This document shows, piece after piece, positions 7,720 to 16,318 of a stretch of DNA of 41,500 nucleotides. The stretch's first letter is position 1. Each line of letters begins with the position of its first letter. Position numbers and translations under genes: made by a program. Under the pieces are notes generated by a model. It was not told the origin of the DNA. It was given only the letters and a program-made list of their open reading frames with translations, and made no database searches. The stretch is from a virus, in IMG/VR virus record IMGVR_UViG_3300048584_000027, positions 1-41,500 of that record, one strand, 5' to 3'.

Positions 7720-8793
7720 ATGAGCCAAGAAAAACAAACATTTAAAGACGCGATCTCTTGGAATGGCTCGGAAAAAACAGCTATTTCAGTGCGTGACGGG
7801 GTGCTTGAGTACTACGGCTATGAGATTGGGAAAGATCCAGCATCAAAATTATTCAAGGTGTACCGCTCGCCTGCGACGATTGCAAATATAAATAATCGTA
7901 TGTCTGGGCTGCCTGTCACTAGCGGACATGTAGATACAGATAGCGATGTGAAGGACAAGTCAGGATCTATTACTGAATCCAACATTGTTGATTTTGTTGA
8001 TGAAGGATCGGACGCCAGGCTTGCTATAAAAAACAGAATTGATCTATCGGATTCGGCTATTGATCTGCTTGCGGGTGGTACTCGTGAGCTATCACTAGGG
8101 TATACTGGCAATCTCGTTAAGCACAGTATATATGACTACGAGCAGATTAATATAAATCCGCATCATCTTGCTATCGTTGAAGCTGGAAGATGTGGGCCAA
8201 GAGTCGCTTTTATTGATCAAAAAAAGGGCATTAAAGATATGAAAAAGAACGTTTTTCTAGATGAAGACGGGAAACCAAGCTTACAGCAAATCGGGGAGAT
8301 TATCGCCGCTTTGCCAGACGCTTTGAAAGTAATCCCCGCCGATGATTTACAGAATATTATTCCGAAACTGCAAGAGGTAATTACTATGGCAGGCGGATCG
8401 ACCAAGCCAGAGGAAACTAAAAAAGAGGATTCAAAGGAAGAAAAAGAGCCAGCAAAACCAGAAGATCCGGCCCCAGCTCCAGCTCCTGAACCAGCTGTTG
8501 AGCTTAAAGACAGCGCTGAATTCAAGGACGCGATTTCTAAAGTGATCGCTGAACATTCCGCCGCCATCGATAAAGCAACGCAATTTCTTGATTCTAATTA
8601 TGTTTTTTCAGGTAAAACAACTCAACAAATCATGCGCGACGCTCTAAAAACTGAGCACGGCGAGCAGAAGTTCAGCGATTCTGAGCTACCGATTGCGTTT
8701 AAATTGTTAAAAAAATCAGCGTCAGATCTAAAAACGTTTGGCGATAATATTAGCTCGGGCAAGTTTTCAGCTCTCAAAGATAAGGATCTTTAA
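7720..8793 (+). CDS. DUF2213 prohead protease/scaffold-like protein (357 aa)
   Basis: The N-terminal half matches DUF2213: YYGYEIG, NRMSGLPVTSGHVDT, RELSLGYTGN and NPHHLAIVEAGRCGPR. These proteins lie where a capsid maturation protease normally is; conserved His and Ser (SGHVD, ELSLGY, HHLAIV) make a protease likely. After residue 220 a Pro/Ala/Glu/Lys-rich linker leads to a helical C-terminal domain resembling scaffolds (TTQQIMRDALKTEHG). A methionine at codon 174 (8239, MKKNVFLDEDG) could give a separate scaffold product. A small inverted repeat (ATAACA/TGTTAT) lies upstream at about 7675. Confidence 0.75.
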   Translation: MSQEKQTFKDAISWNGSEKTAISVRDGVLEYYGYEIGKDPASKLFKVYRSPATIANINNRMSGLPVTSGHVDTDSDVKDKSGSITESNIVDFVDEGSDARLAIKNRIDLSDSAIDLLAGGTRELSLGYTGNLVKHSIYDYEQININPHHLAIVEAGRCGPRVAFIDQKKGIKDMKKNVFLDEDGKPSLQQIGEIIAALPDALKVIPADDLQNIIPKLQEVITMAGGSTKPEETKKEDSKEEKEPAKPEDPAPAPAPEPAVELKDSAEFKDAISKVIAEHSAAIDKATQFLDSNYVFSGKTTQQIMRDALKTEHGEQKFSDSELPIAFKLLKKSASDLKTFGDNISSGKFSALKDKDL

Positions 8794-8795
8794 TC

Positions 8796-9233
8796 ATGGC
8801 ATTCACAGGCGGTTTAACTAACGATTTCGGCCCAATCGGTGCGGGTGAGCGTTATGGCGATGTTAACATTATTTTAACATCTGATGATTTTCAAGATGGT
8901 CTTCGTGTTGGTCGTTTTGCTCAACTAGATAACGGTAAGTTACTGAACACTAACGGGTTCGCTGGCCCTCTTCTGGCTGGTGTTGTGTTGCGTAATGTTG
9001 CGGCACCAATTGAAGACGGCGGAATTGTTGACGGATCGTTATATCGTCAAGTTGAGTATATGCGACAAGGTCTAGTTACAGTTGATGTGAAAGTTGGCGA
9101 AAAACCGGAAAAGTTCGGGGCTGTTTTTGTTGATGACAACACGGGTGAGGCGCTTTCCGCTGGCGGTACGCAAGCGCGCGCTGAATTTATTGAGAAAGTC
9201 GGCCAAGATGTTTGGTTGATCCGTTTATACTAA
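8796..9233 (+). CDS. Capsid cement/decoration protein, DUF2190-like (145 aa)
   Basis: A beta-rich protein with GLTNDFGPIGAGERYGDV, VRNVAAPIEDGG-like repeats and a C-terminus ending VWLIRLY. Size and place, directly before the major capsid gene, fit the cement proteins that stabilise mature heads in this phage group. It probably sits on the outer capsid surface. The assignment is by context and pattern. Confidence 0.7.
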   Translation: MAFTGGLTNDFGPIGAGERYGDVNIILTSDDFQDGLRVGRFAQLDNGKLLNTNGFAGPLLAGVVLRNVAAPIEDGGIVDGSLYRQVEYMRQGLVTVDVKVGEKPEKFGAVFVDDNTGEALSAGGTQARAEFIEKVGQDVWLIRLY

Positions 9234-9247
9234 AAGGCAGAAAAATT

Positions 9248-10198
9248 ATGAAGTTAGGTCAATTATACAATCTTGATTCTTTGGAATCCTTGGTTTCTCA
9301 AAAAACGCAATTTAAAGATTCAGTGGCTGGTGCAGTGCTGGCGCGTAATCTTACACATGTAGATCCTAAGATCCTTGAGAAAAAATACCCCGAGCTTGTC
9401 TTAGTAAACTCAGGAATTGAAGTCGATAATTCAGGCGGTTACTCTCGCAAGATCCAATCGTTGCGCCTGCGCGATATCGGTGGCTTTACAACTGCTGGCG
9501 ATGTTTCCGGCAATCGCGGTAAGATCAGCTTGGCGGCAGAGGACAGCTATCTAACTGTTATTGAACGCGAATCGCATTCTAACTGGAGCGACAGCGAAGT
9601 AAATGAAGCTGGAATCCAGGGGATCAATCTGCCACAAAATTACATTGCAGCGCATAATAAGTCGTATTTGCGCGAAGTTGATCAAATTGGTTTGGTTGGT
9701 CTAAATGCTGCTGGCGGTGGACTGTTAAATAACAATTATTTTACATCTACTACAGCATCTGGAACGATCTTGTCAATGACTGGAAAACAGGCTTATGACG
9801 AATTCGCGGAGTTGATTACATCGCAGTGGAACAGCGTTAACAACACGCCGGAATATAAAGCCATGCGCGTAATCACCACGGTTGAAACATTAAACTCATT
9901 GCAAACCAAGATCTTAGGTACTACTGCTGAAAGTGGTCGATCTGTTTTAGCAGCGTTACAACTTAATTTTCCTGGCGTCACTTTTGCCGCATCTTTCCGC
10001 GCAACTCAAGACGGTCAAGCGAGTTACACGGCTGTTTACAGCGATAGCGCTGACGTTATGAAAATGCGCATACCATTAGCGTTACGTTTTAGCAACATTT
10101 ATGAAGCAGGATTTTCGTTTACAATCGATTCAAAATACCGGATCGCTGGGCTTGATATTCTTGAGCCTGCTGGTGGTCGAATTTTGCGCGGTTTGTAA
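9248..10198 (+). CDS. Major capsid protein, DUF2184 type (316 aa)
   Basis: The main head subunit. Start at MKLGQLYNLD (9248) is chosen because AAAGG precedes it; an upstream start would overlap the cement gene. Family-like blocks are SRKIQSLRLRDIGGF, LPQNYIAAHNKSYLREVDQIG and the C-terminal DSADVMKMRIPLALRF with YRIAGLDILEPAGGRI. Length is typical for DUF2184 HK97-fold capsids. Highest-copy virion protein by inference. Confidence 0.85.
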   Translation: MKLGQLYNLDSLESLVSQKTQFKDSVAGAVLARNLTHVDPKILEKKYPELVLVNSGIEVDNSGGYSRKIQSLRLRDIGGFTTAGDVSGNRGKISLAAEDSYLTVIERESHSNWSDSEVNEAGIQGINLPQNYIAAHNKSYLREVDQIGLVGLNAAGGGLLNNNYFTSTTASGTILSMTGKQAYDEFAELITSQWNSVNNTPEYKAMRVITTVETLNSLQTKILGTTAESGRSVLAALQLNFPGVTFAASFRATQDGQASYTAVYSDSADVMKMRIPLALRFSNIYEAGFSFTIDSKYRIAGLDILEPAGGRILRGL

Positions 10199-10236
10199 TA
10201 AATTCTGTGGGCAAGGACGCCAAAAACGGGGGATCT

Positions 10237-10509
10237 ATGGCTAAAAGTCGGTACGTTGAAGAGCGAAAAAGAGAAATTCGAGAGCAAAATGATCATCATG
10301 TTAATCCACTTGCTGTTGTCGGAAAAGAATTTATTGATTCTGTTCGTTTGAGAGGAAAATACAAAAATGTAACATCTGGCAAGCTATCTATAGGCCACAA
10401 AGTCATTGATTGCAATGAAGTTTTTGATTTGTCAGAGATGGACGTTACAGAAACGTTAAAATTGCGCATTGATAGAGCAATTGAATTCGGCATGTTGGAG
10501 GCTGTTTAA
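10237..10509 (+). CDS. Small head-region protein (90 aa)
   Basis: Begins MAKSRYVEERKREIREQND after a GGGGG ribosome site; a GTG at 10207 is an alternative start. The N-terminus is very basic and helical, the rest acidic. It lies between the capsid and the DUF4054 connector and overlaps the latter by one base (TAATG). Related phages have a small unassigned gene at this position. Role unknown, possibly capsid-associated. Confidence 0.6.
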   Translation: MAKSRYVEERKREIREQNDHHVNPLAVVGKEFIDSVRLRGKYKNVTSGKLSIGHKVIDCNEVFDLSEMDVTETLKLRIDRAIEFGMLEAV

Positions 10510-10856
10510 TGTCTATACTTGATGATCTGCTGATCAGATTCCCTGAGTTAGATCCTGAAAAATCAGCCGATTCGTGGACGCGCTTAGAAAATGCTTGGCA
10601 ATGTTACTACGGCGGAAGTTATAACGGGTGCGGAAAAGAGATCATTTTGAACCTGATCGCCCACTTAATGACAGTAGATAATTCTGGCGGTGGCGCATCT
10701 GTTAGACCGTCGGTTAGTCAGTCGGTTGGCTCTGTTTCTGAATCCTACGAAGCACGCTCTAAAAATAACTGGCGATCTGATTTTTTTGGTTCTACAAAAT
10801 ACGGTGAAACTTTTATTTTCCTTACATCTCAACGATTTGGAGCGCTGTTTGTATGA
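10509..10856 (+). CDS. Head-tail connector, DUF4054 type (115 aa)
   Basis: Connector/adaptor docking beneath the portal. Pattern: LLIRFPELDPEKSADSW, a helix with NAWQCYYGGSYNGCGKEI, then ILNLIAHLMTVD and SQSVGSVSESYEAR, ending in SQRFGALFV. The order RFPE - WY - KE - AHL - SVGSVS is the DUF4054 layout. It overlaps the next gene by four bases. Confidence 0.8.
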   Translation: MSILDDLLIRFPELDPEKSADSWTRLENAWQCYYGGSYNGCGKEIILNLIAHLMTVDNSGGGASVRPSVSQSVGSVSESYEARSKNNWRSDFFGSTKYGETFIFLTSQRFGALFV

Positions 10857-11332
10857 CACCTGACGCCGTTTTAAGGTCTATGACAGAGTATCTAAAGGAG
10901 CTTGAAGAGGCGAAACGGCTAGAAGTAAAAGTTGGGCTTCCGGCTGATAAAGTGGGCGGCCAGATTTACGGACAAGGGCAGACGATAGTTTCAGTTGGCG
11001 CAGCCCATGAGTTTGGCGCGGGTGGGATGCCAGCAAGATCATTTTTGCGCATGCCGCATGAAATGAAAAAAGAAGATATAAAACATGCACTTGATTCGCA
11101 GTTTGAAAAGATCTTTTTGGCGCAAACGTCTGCAAGTGTTGCGCTCGGTCGCATTGGCGTTATGGCTGTCAATATCAGCCGCGAAGCATTTAAAACGCAG
11201 GGATTCGGACAGTGGCCTGCGCTAGCGGAGTCAACTAAAGAAATAAAGCAGAATGCAGGAAAGCAGAACATGCTAATTTGGTCGGGATTATTAAGAAACT
11301 CAATCACTTGGAGCGTAGGCGATGCTTCCTAA
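10853..11332 (+). CDS. Neck/tail completion protein, virion morphogenesis type (159 aa)
   Basis: Contains VKVGLPADK, GAAHEFGAGGMPARSFLRMP and SGLLRNSITWSV. This layout (VG...; hEFG..iPaRpFlR; G.Lr.sI) is that of tail completion or neck proteins such as the P2 gpS-like family. It probably joins head and tail. It overlaps the following gene by 11 bases. Confidence 0.7.
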   Translation: MTPDAVLRSMTEYLKELEEAKRLEVKVGLPADKVGGQIYGQGQTIVSVGAAHEFGAGGMPARSFLRMPHEMKKEDIKHALDSQFEKIFLAQTSASVALGRIGVMAVNISREAFKTQGFGQWPALAESTKEIKQNAGKQNMLIWSGLLRNSITWSVGDAS

Positions 11333-11654
11333 TCTTGCTAAAGCTGTAAAAAAATGGCAACAGCCGATAATCATCAAGACAGTAAAAAAAACCTTTTCCA
11401 ACTTTGTGACAAAAGATGTTGTCACGCGCGAAGACTACAACGCGACAGTTCAACCAACTAAAAAAACGATCATTAACAAAGATTCTCTTGATTGGTCGCA
11501 GAAAAATTATACTTTTCATCTGCTTAAAATGATAAACCTCGGTGATTTTGTTGAGTATAAGGGCCAAGATTTCAAGATAGTCGAGGTGATGGATTGCATG
11601 GATTACGGTTTTTGCGAGGCAGTAGGGCAGGCAACGAATAAGGATCTGTTATGA
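11322..11654 (+). CDS. Putative head-closure or neck protein (110 aa)
   Basis: A small beta-rich protein (VVTREDYNATVQPTKK, then FVEYKGQDFKIVEVMDC). The YKG.DFKI.EV element resembles the SH3/OB-type barrels of head-closure proteins. Position, between a completion protein and the tail terminator, supports a neck role. Evidence is mainly contextual. Confidence 0.55.
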   Translation: MLPNLAKAVKKWQQPIIIKTVKKTFSNFVTKDVVTREDYNATVQPTKKTIINKDSLDWSQKNYTFHLLKMINLGDFVEYKGQDFKIVEVMDCMDYGFCEAVGQATNKDLL

Positions 11655-12130
11655 ACCAACTTATTGCATTAGCGAGACTAATCAGAGACCTGCTAGGGCA
11701 CGATGAGCAACTAATTAAGATCGGCAGAACTGAGGAAGAACGCATTGATTTTGCTGAGGATTATATTGTTATCGACAGTCTAGCGCCTGCAACAGCAACC
11801 AGCACGAGCGAAAAATATAACGATGTGGCGGAGGAGTTAACATATACAGCGCAGATGCGGCAGATTGTAACAGTAGAGTTTTTCGGAAACAACGCCAGTG
11901 CTAACGCTGTGAAATTTATGTTAATGCTCAAGTCAGATTTGGCGTGTGATTTACAAGTTGAGAACCAAATTACTGTACATCACGTTACACAAACCATTGA
12001 TTTAAAGGCGCTTACTGGGCAGCAATACGGCAATCGCGTACAATCGGAATTGGTGATATTCTATACACAATCGTTAACAATGCCTGTGCTGCGGATAGAC
12101 GAAGCACAATTCACTTTCTTAAAAGACTAA
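11651..12130 (+). CDS. Tail terminator-like neck protein (159 aa)
   Basis: Alpha/beta protein with MRQIVTVEFFGNNASANAVKFMLMLK and QSELVIFYTQSL. This is the layout of tail-terminator/neck proteins annotated LIC_12616-like in myophages. It sits directly before the sheath gene. It likely caps the finished tail and fixes its joining to the head. Confidence 0.65.
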   Translation: MNQLIALARLIRDLLGHDEQLIKIGRTEEERIDFAEDYIVIDSLAPATATSTSEKYNDVAEELTYTAQMRQIVTVEFFGNNASANAVKFMLMLKSDLACDLQVENQITVHHVTQTIDLKALTGQQYGNRVQSELVIFYTQSLTMPVLRIDEAQFTFLKD

Positions 12131-12140
12131 GGGTTACAAG

Positions 12141-13634
12141 ATGGCAAGCATTACAAATGTGATCAACGTCGCACTACTTCCAGAGGGGCAGGCGGCAGCT
12201 CGCGACAATATGAATGTTGTTGCAATTTTCACTAGTGAGCAGGGAGTACTAACATCGGCGGATCGTTACAGATCCTACCGCGATGCCTCGGCAGTTGAGG
12301 CCGATTGGGGCACATCCAGCGCGGTTACTAGCTACGCAAATATTTTTTTTGGCACTCAACCAAACCCCGTAAATTTTGGCGGCGCGCTCATTATTGGCTA
12401 CCATCGCGGTGCTACAGAAACAACCGCCGCTACTGCTGGTGTACTAAAAGGCTCGCAAATTCAAGAGGCTGCGGCACTCTCGGCGTTACAGTTAGGCGCT
12501 GATTGGTCATTTTCTATCACTGTTGACGGGCTGCTTGAAAATGTGGTTGGGCTTGATTTGCGTGTTGCAACATCGTTACAAGATGTTGTGGCGCTGATCG
12601 GTCAGCAACTGAAGACGTCAAAAATCAAGCTTGAAAATTCGCGGATCATTATTACAAGCGAGATCACAGGAGCAACTTCTAGCGTCAGCCTTGCTTCACC
12701 CGCTGAATCCGGCACTTTTATAGGTAACATTTTAGGGATCTCCGCCGGATCTGGCGCATTGTCAACCAACGGCGTTGAATCTGCTACGTTGCCGCCAGAG
12801 ACCAAACTAGAGGCTCTTTCTGTAGTAAAATCAAAGGTTAACTTCAAGGGTTTTTGCTTCATTGACCAGATCATTGATAGCGAAGTTGACGGGATCGCGG
12901 CGTGGTGTAAAGCCGTGCAGACAATTGGCTATGCTGTTTTTTCGGGTGCTGAATATTTAGAAATTGCAGTCGATAATCCTGTTTGGAAAGTTCGTTTAGC
13001 TGGTCAAACTTCTTTCCGTTGTCTTTACAGTGGTTTAGGTAACCGTCAATTCGCGGCTAGCTATATGTCTAGAACTCATACCGTCAATTTCAGCGCTGAA
13101 AATTCGGCAATGACTATGCACCTGAAAACGCTGTCAATTCCTGCGGAAACATATTCACAAACCGAGATCGACAAGGCCAAGCGGGTAGGGTTGGACATTT
13201 ACACATCAATTAAAGATGTGCCCGTCGTGCTAACTAGCCATGTTAATGATTTTGTTGACAATGTTTATAACTTGGCTGCGTACGTTGACGCTGTTCAGAC
13301 TGACATGTTCAATCTATTAAAAGGCACAGCAACCAAGATCCCGCAAACCGTGAGCGGAGTAAAACGACTTATAGATCAAGGGGAAAAAACATCGCGCGGC
13401 TTTGCTCGTGCGGGTGTGATCGGTGCTGGAACGTGGTCTTCACCTGATTCATTCGGCGATCTAGATACGTTTAACCGCAATATTGAAGCAAGCGGTTTTT
13501 ACTGGCTAGCTGGATCGTTATCTGATCAACCGCAATCTGAGCGGCAAGAGCGTAAATCGCCAGTACTGCAAAACGCAATTAAAAACGCTGGCGCAATTCA
13601 TAGCGTCGATGTGATCATTAATTTTAACTACTAA
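12141..13634 (+). CDS. Contractile tail sheath protein, DUF3383 type (497 aa)
   Basis: The sheath contracts to drive the tube into the cell. Early blocks ITNVINVALLPEGQAAARDN, NVVAIFTSEQGVL, YRSYRDASAVEADWG and PVNFGGALIIGYHRG are those of DUF3383 sheaths. The C-terminal core (GFARAGVIGAGTW, FYWLAGSLSDQPQSERQERKSP) is also typical. It is followed by the tube gene, the standard order. It shows that this is a myovirus. Confidence 0.9.
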   Translation: MASITNVINVALLPEGQAAARDNMNVVAIFTSEQGVLTSADRYRSYRDASAVEADWGTSSAVTSYANIFFGTQPNPVNFGGALIIGYHRGATETTAATAGVLKGSQIQEAAALSALQLGADWSFSITVDGLLENVVGLDLRVATSLQDVVALIGQQLKTSKIKLENSRIIITSEITGATSSVSLASPAESGTFIGNILGISAGSGALSTNGVESATLPPETKLEALSVVKSKVNFKGFCFIDQIIDSEVDGIAAWCKAVQTIGYAVFSGAEYLEIAVDNPVWKVRLAGQTSFRCLYSGLGNRQFAASYMSRTHTVNFSAENSAMTMHLKTLSIPAETYSQTEIDKAKRVGLDIYTSIKDVPVVLTSHVNDFVDNVYNLAAYVDAVQTDMFNLLKGTATKIPQTVSGVKRLIDQGEKTSRGFARAGVIGAGTWSSPDSFGDLDTFNRNIEASGFYWLAGSLSDQPQSERQERKSPVLQNAIKNAGAIHSVDVIINFNY

Positions 13635-13679
13635 TTAACAAGCCGCTGGTGATGCTGGCGGCAATACAGAGGGCTTAAA

Positions 13680-14111
13680 ATGTCTACTATCGTCTATCCA
13701 GCTGATTCTACAACACTAATATTGAATGGTTACGCTGTAACAAACTTTTCAGAGGGCGATTACATTACTCTGACTCCTGCAAATCCGTTAACATCTCGCG
13801 TAAATTCCGCATCCGGTGGCGTGAGTATCGCCGGAACTGTTAACGGTGGAGTGCATGATCTAGTGTTTCGTGTGCAATTAAATTCGCCTTGTGACGTTTA
13901 TTTTAATGCAAAAATTAATTCAGAATTGCCCGTTGTGTTTGAAGGATCGATCAAGAGATCATTCTTTCGCGATGGCGTTGCCTTTGTTGACTCGCGCGCG
14001 CTGGAGGGAGGCAGTATTACAACTCAACCCACTGATACAATTAACAACACGGACGGCAACGCGATTCGTGAATACACGATCCAGTTCAGAAATGCAGTGC
14101 GGAGCGTTTAA
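13680..14111 (+). CDS. Tail tube protein, DUF3277 type (143 aa)
   Basis: Inner tube subunit. Pattern: LILNGYAVTNFSEGDYITL, TVNGGVHDLVFRVQLNSP, KRSFFRDGVAFVDSR, ending REYTIQFRNAVRSV. Length and place behind the sheath gene are typical. Confidence 0.85.
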   Translation: MSTIVYPADSTTLILNGYAVTNFSEGDYITLTPANPLTSRVNSASGGVSIAGTVNGGVHDLVFRVQLNSPCDVYFNAKINSELPVVFEGSIKRSFFRDGVAFVDSRALEGGSITTQPTDTINNTDGNAIREYTIQFRNAVRSV

Positions 14112-14113
14112 TT

Positions 14114-14521
14114 ATGAACGAAAAAGATCAAGCATTAGAGCAAGTTAGACAGGTTTTTGAAGATGGCGTTGCTACTATTAATGGCCGCGATTACTGCTTT
14201 CTAAAGATGCGTCATGAGCAGCGTTTGAAGGTTTTTGCATTTTACTCATCAATCGCTAACCAGCTGCAAACCGGATCGTTTGAGTTTTTAGATAGTGATA
14301 AATTCCGCGACGTGTCTAAAGTTATTTTCAATTCAATTACTTACGATGGTTGCTTGCTTTCTAAATTGCCGGAGCACTGGGAAGATTACGGCGAAGATTA
14401 TGTAACGCTAGTTGCAACCGCCTTGGGGGTGATCAGCTACCCTTTTTTTCGAGGGCAGATTACAAGCTCACAATCCCAAAGCGGGGAAAATCTGAGCAAT
14501 ACATTGCGGAAACCAATGTAA
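14114..14521 (+). CDS. Tail assembly chaperone, short (G-like) product (135 aa)
   Basis: Located between tube and tape measure, where chaperones of tape-measure assembly are always found. Contains INGRDYCFLKMRHEQRLKVFAFYSSI and a long helical middle. The coding sequence passes a run of seven T at 14443-14449, where a -1 shift would join it to an open downstream frame (see the fusion entry). The last 23 residues of the unshifted product are low in complexity (SSQSQSGENLSN). Confidence 0.75.
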   Translation: MNEKDQALEQVRQVFEDGVATINGRDYCFLKMRHEQRLKVFAFYSSIANQLQTGSFEFLDSDKFRDVSKVIFNSITYDGCLLSKLPEHWEDYGEDYVTLVATALGVISYPFFRGQITSSQSQSGENLSNTLRKPM

Positions 14522-14682
14522 ACGATTTTATGTTTATTTGTTGCGCGCTTGTTAAAGCTGGATATGGCACATTGTCAGACATTCGGGAGTTAGATACTCC
14601 CGATTTTTTAGATATCATTGAGTTTGAAAGCATTTCCAGTGACGTGATGGCGTGGGAGAGTTCGAAACATGGCAATAGTTAA
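14114..14682 (+). CDS. Tail assembly chaperone, frameshifted (GT-like) product (about 189 aa)
   Basis: After 112 codons in the first frame, slipping back one base at T_TTT_TTT (14443-14449) continues at TCG (14449). It adds about 77 residues beginning SRADYKLTIPKRGKSEQ, up to TAA at 14680-14682. The extension is protein-like (NDFMFICCALVKAGYGTLSD) and has no good start of its own. It ends within the first codons of the tape measure gene. This is the classic G/GT arrangement of long-tailed phages. The shift efficiency is unknown. Confidence 0.7.
14443..14449 (+). other. Slippery heptamer TTTTTTT for programmed -1 frameshift
   Basis: Seven T in the frame T_TTT_TTT, so both tRNA positions can re-pair after slipping one base back. 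It lies in the tail chaperone gene, at the end of which the -1 frame stays open for 77 codons. Confidence 0.7.
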
Positions 14683-16318
14683 TGAAATTGTAACAAAGTT
14701 TAGTTTTCTCGGATCGCTAACGCCGCAAAGAACATTTAATGAAAATTTAACATCATCAATAAAATTAATGTCTGGCATGGTGGCAGGTCTTGGCGCTGCT
14801 GGGGCCGCTATGTTCGGATGGGCTCATTCTGTTTTTGCTGGGATCGATCCTCTTGTGCAGCTCTCGCGTGAAACTGGCGTCGCAGTTCAGGCGATGAGCG
14901 AGCTCGGATATGTTGCATCTGTAAATGGATCGAACTTGGACGCTGTGAAGTCATCGATGATCGAGCTGACAAAAAGGATGGGCGAATTTGAAAACACTGG
15001 CACAGGAAGAGCTGCCGAATCGATCAAATTGCTCGGCTTAAATTTCCGTGATGCTAGCGGGAAAATGAAAACTGCGGACATGGTAATGCTTGATCTGCAA
15101 GACAAAATGAGGGGGCTTTCTAACGCTGAAAAAATAAGTTTCATGAATAAGCTTGGCATAGATCGATCACTTTTGCAGATGATGAACTTAACTGGCGAGC
15201 AGATTGATAAGCTTAGAGAAAGAGCTAGAAAGTTCGGCACGGTAACGCAGGATCAGGGTAACAATGTTGCAGACTACAACGACGCATTAACAACATTGCG
15301 TTACGGGCTGAGTGCAGTACAAAAAACGGTAGCGGTTGGATTTGCTCCAGCGATGACTAGACTAGTCGAATCTTTTACAGATCTGCTGGCTGCCAATAAA
15401 GACTGGATCGTTAACGGATTGATTCGACTAGGAAAAGTAACGGCTGGCGTTATCGATATGTTGCGCAGGATGTGGCCAGTTATTACTGCCGTTGGCGTTG
15501 CATTCGGAATATCTAAAATTGCAGCGTTTGGATTCATCAAAGCGCTGGGGATTATTTTTTCTCCAGTTGTTTTGATAACTGCCGCAATTGCTGCCGTCAT
15601 TTTGATCGTTGATGATCTGATTGTTGCGTTTCGCGGCGGTCAGTCTGTGATAAAAGATTTTTTTGATAGTTTTGGAATCGACATAGTGGGCATACTACGC
15701 CCCGTAGTAAATGCAATATCAACCGCATTTGATGACATGATTTTAATATTCAGCCCACTGATTGATTCTATTAAGTCTTTGTTTTCTGCGGTAATTTCCG
15801 CATTCACGGGCGATTGGGGAGGCGCGTTAGATCATCTCTCTGATGCGTTCAGTTCGTGGATCGAATTTGTGCGAGGGCTGTTTAGTTCGCTACTCGGCGG
15901 GATCAGCGCGATGTGGACTGACGTTTTAGGCAGCATCAAGAAAATGGCGCTTGACTTACTGCCTGATTGGGCTATCAAGTTGATTTCAAAGGTTTCAACT
16001 GGCGCGCAATCTGCGTATTCAGCGGCTAGCGGTGCAGTGAAATATGTCGCCGGATCTGTTGCAGATAATTATAGAAATGTTGTCGGCCCAATAGCCGGAT
16101 CGGTGGCAGATAATTACAGCAATGTTGCTGGAATGTTAACGAGAGATCAGGCGGTTTCTAATAATTCCGTTTCTAATCAACAGTCTACAAATATAAATCA
16201 GAATACAAATATTAACATTTCTACAACAGATCCGGTTAGGGCTGGCGAGGCTGTTACAGACTCACTACAACGCCAGCTATATGATGCACGAATCCAGAGC
16301 GCGCGGGGTGGCAGATGA
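14669..16318 (+). CDS. Tape measure protein (549 aa)
   Basis: Sets tail length and fills the tube. It is mostly helical, with hydrophobic stretches (MVAGLGAAGAAMFGWAHSVF, VVLITAAIAAVILIVDDLIV) and an N-terminal KFSFLGSLTPQRTFNENL. Two copies of AGSVADNY-NV lie near residues 463-490. The C-terminus is Asn/Ser/Thr-rich (INQNTNINIST). At 549 aa it predicts a short contractile tail, taking the usual rule of about 1.5 angstrom per residue as general knowledge. It overlaps the chaperone fusion end by 14 bases. Confidence 0.9.
   Translation: MAIVNEIVTKFSFLGSLTPQRTFNENLTSSIKLMSGMVAGLGAAGAAMFGWAHSVFAGIDPLVQLSRETGVAVQAMSELGYVASVNGSNLDAVKSSMIELTKRMGEFENTGTGRAAESIKLLGLNFRDASGKMKTADMVMLDLQDKMRGLSNAEKISFMNKLGIDRSLLQMMNLTGEQIDKLRERARKFGTVTQDQGNNVADYNDALTTLRYGLSAVQKTVAVGFAPAMTRLVESFTDLLAANKDWIVNGLIRLGKVTAGVIDMLRRMWPVITAVGVAFGISKIAAFGFIKALGIIFSPVVLITAAIAAVILIVDDLIVAFRGGQSVIKDFFDSFGIDIVGILRPVVNAISTAFDDMILIFSPLIDSIKSLFSAVISAFTGDWGGALDHLSDAFSSWIEFVRGLFSSLLGGISAMWTDVLGSIKKMALDLLPDWAIKLISKVSTGAQSAYSAASGAVKYVAGSVADNYRNVVGPIAGSVADNYSNVAGMLTRDQAVSNNSVSNQQSTNINQNTNINISTTDPVRAGEAVTDSLQRQLYDARIQSARGGR

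Noticed and set aside
14530-14682. Separate small gene with ATG at 14530
   Set aside because: No ribosome site precedes it, and the frame extends upstream through the T-run of the chaperone gene, so a -1 frameshift explains it better.
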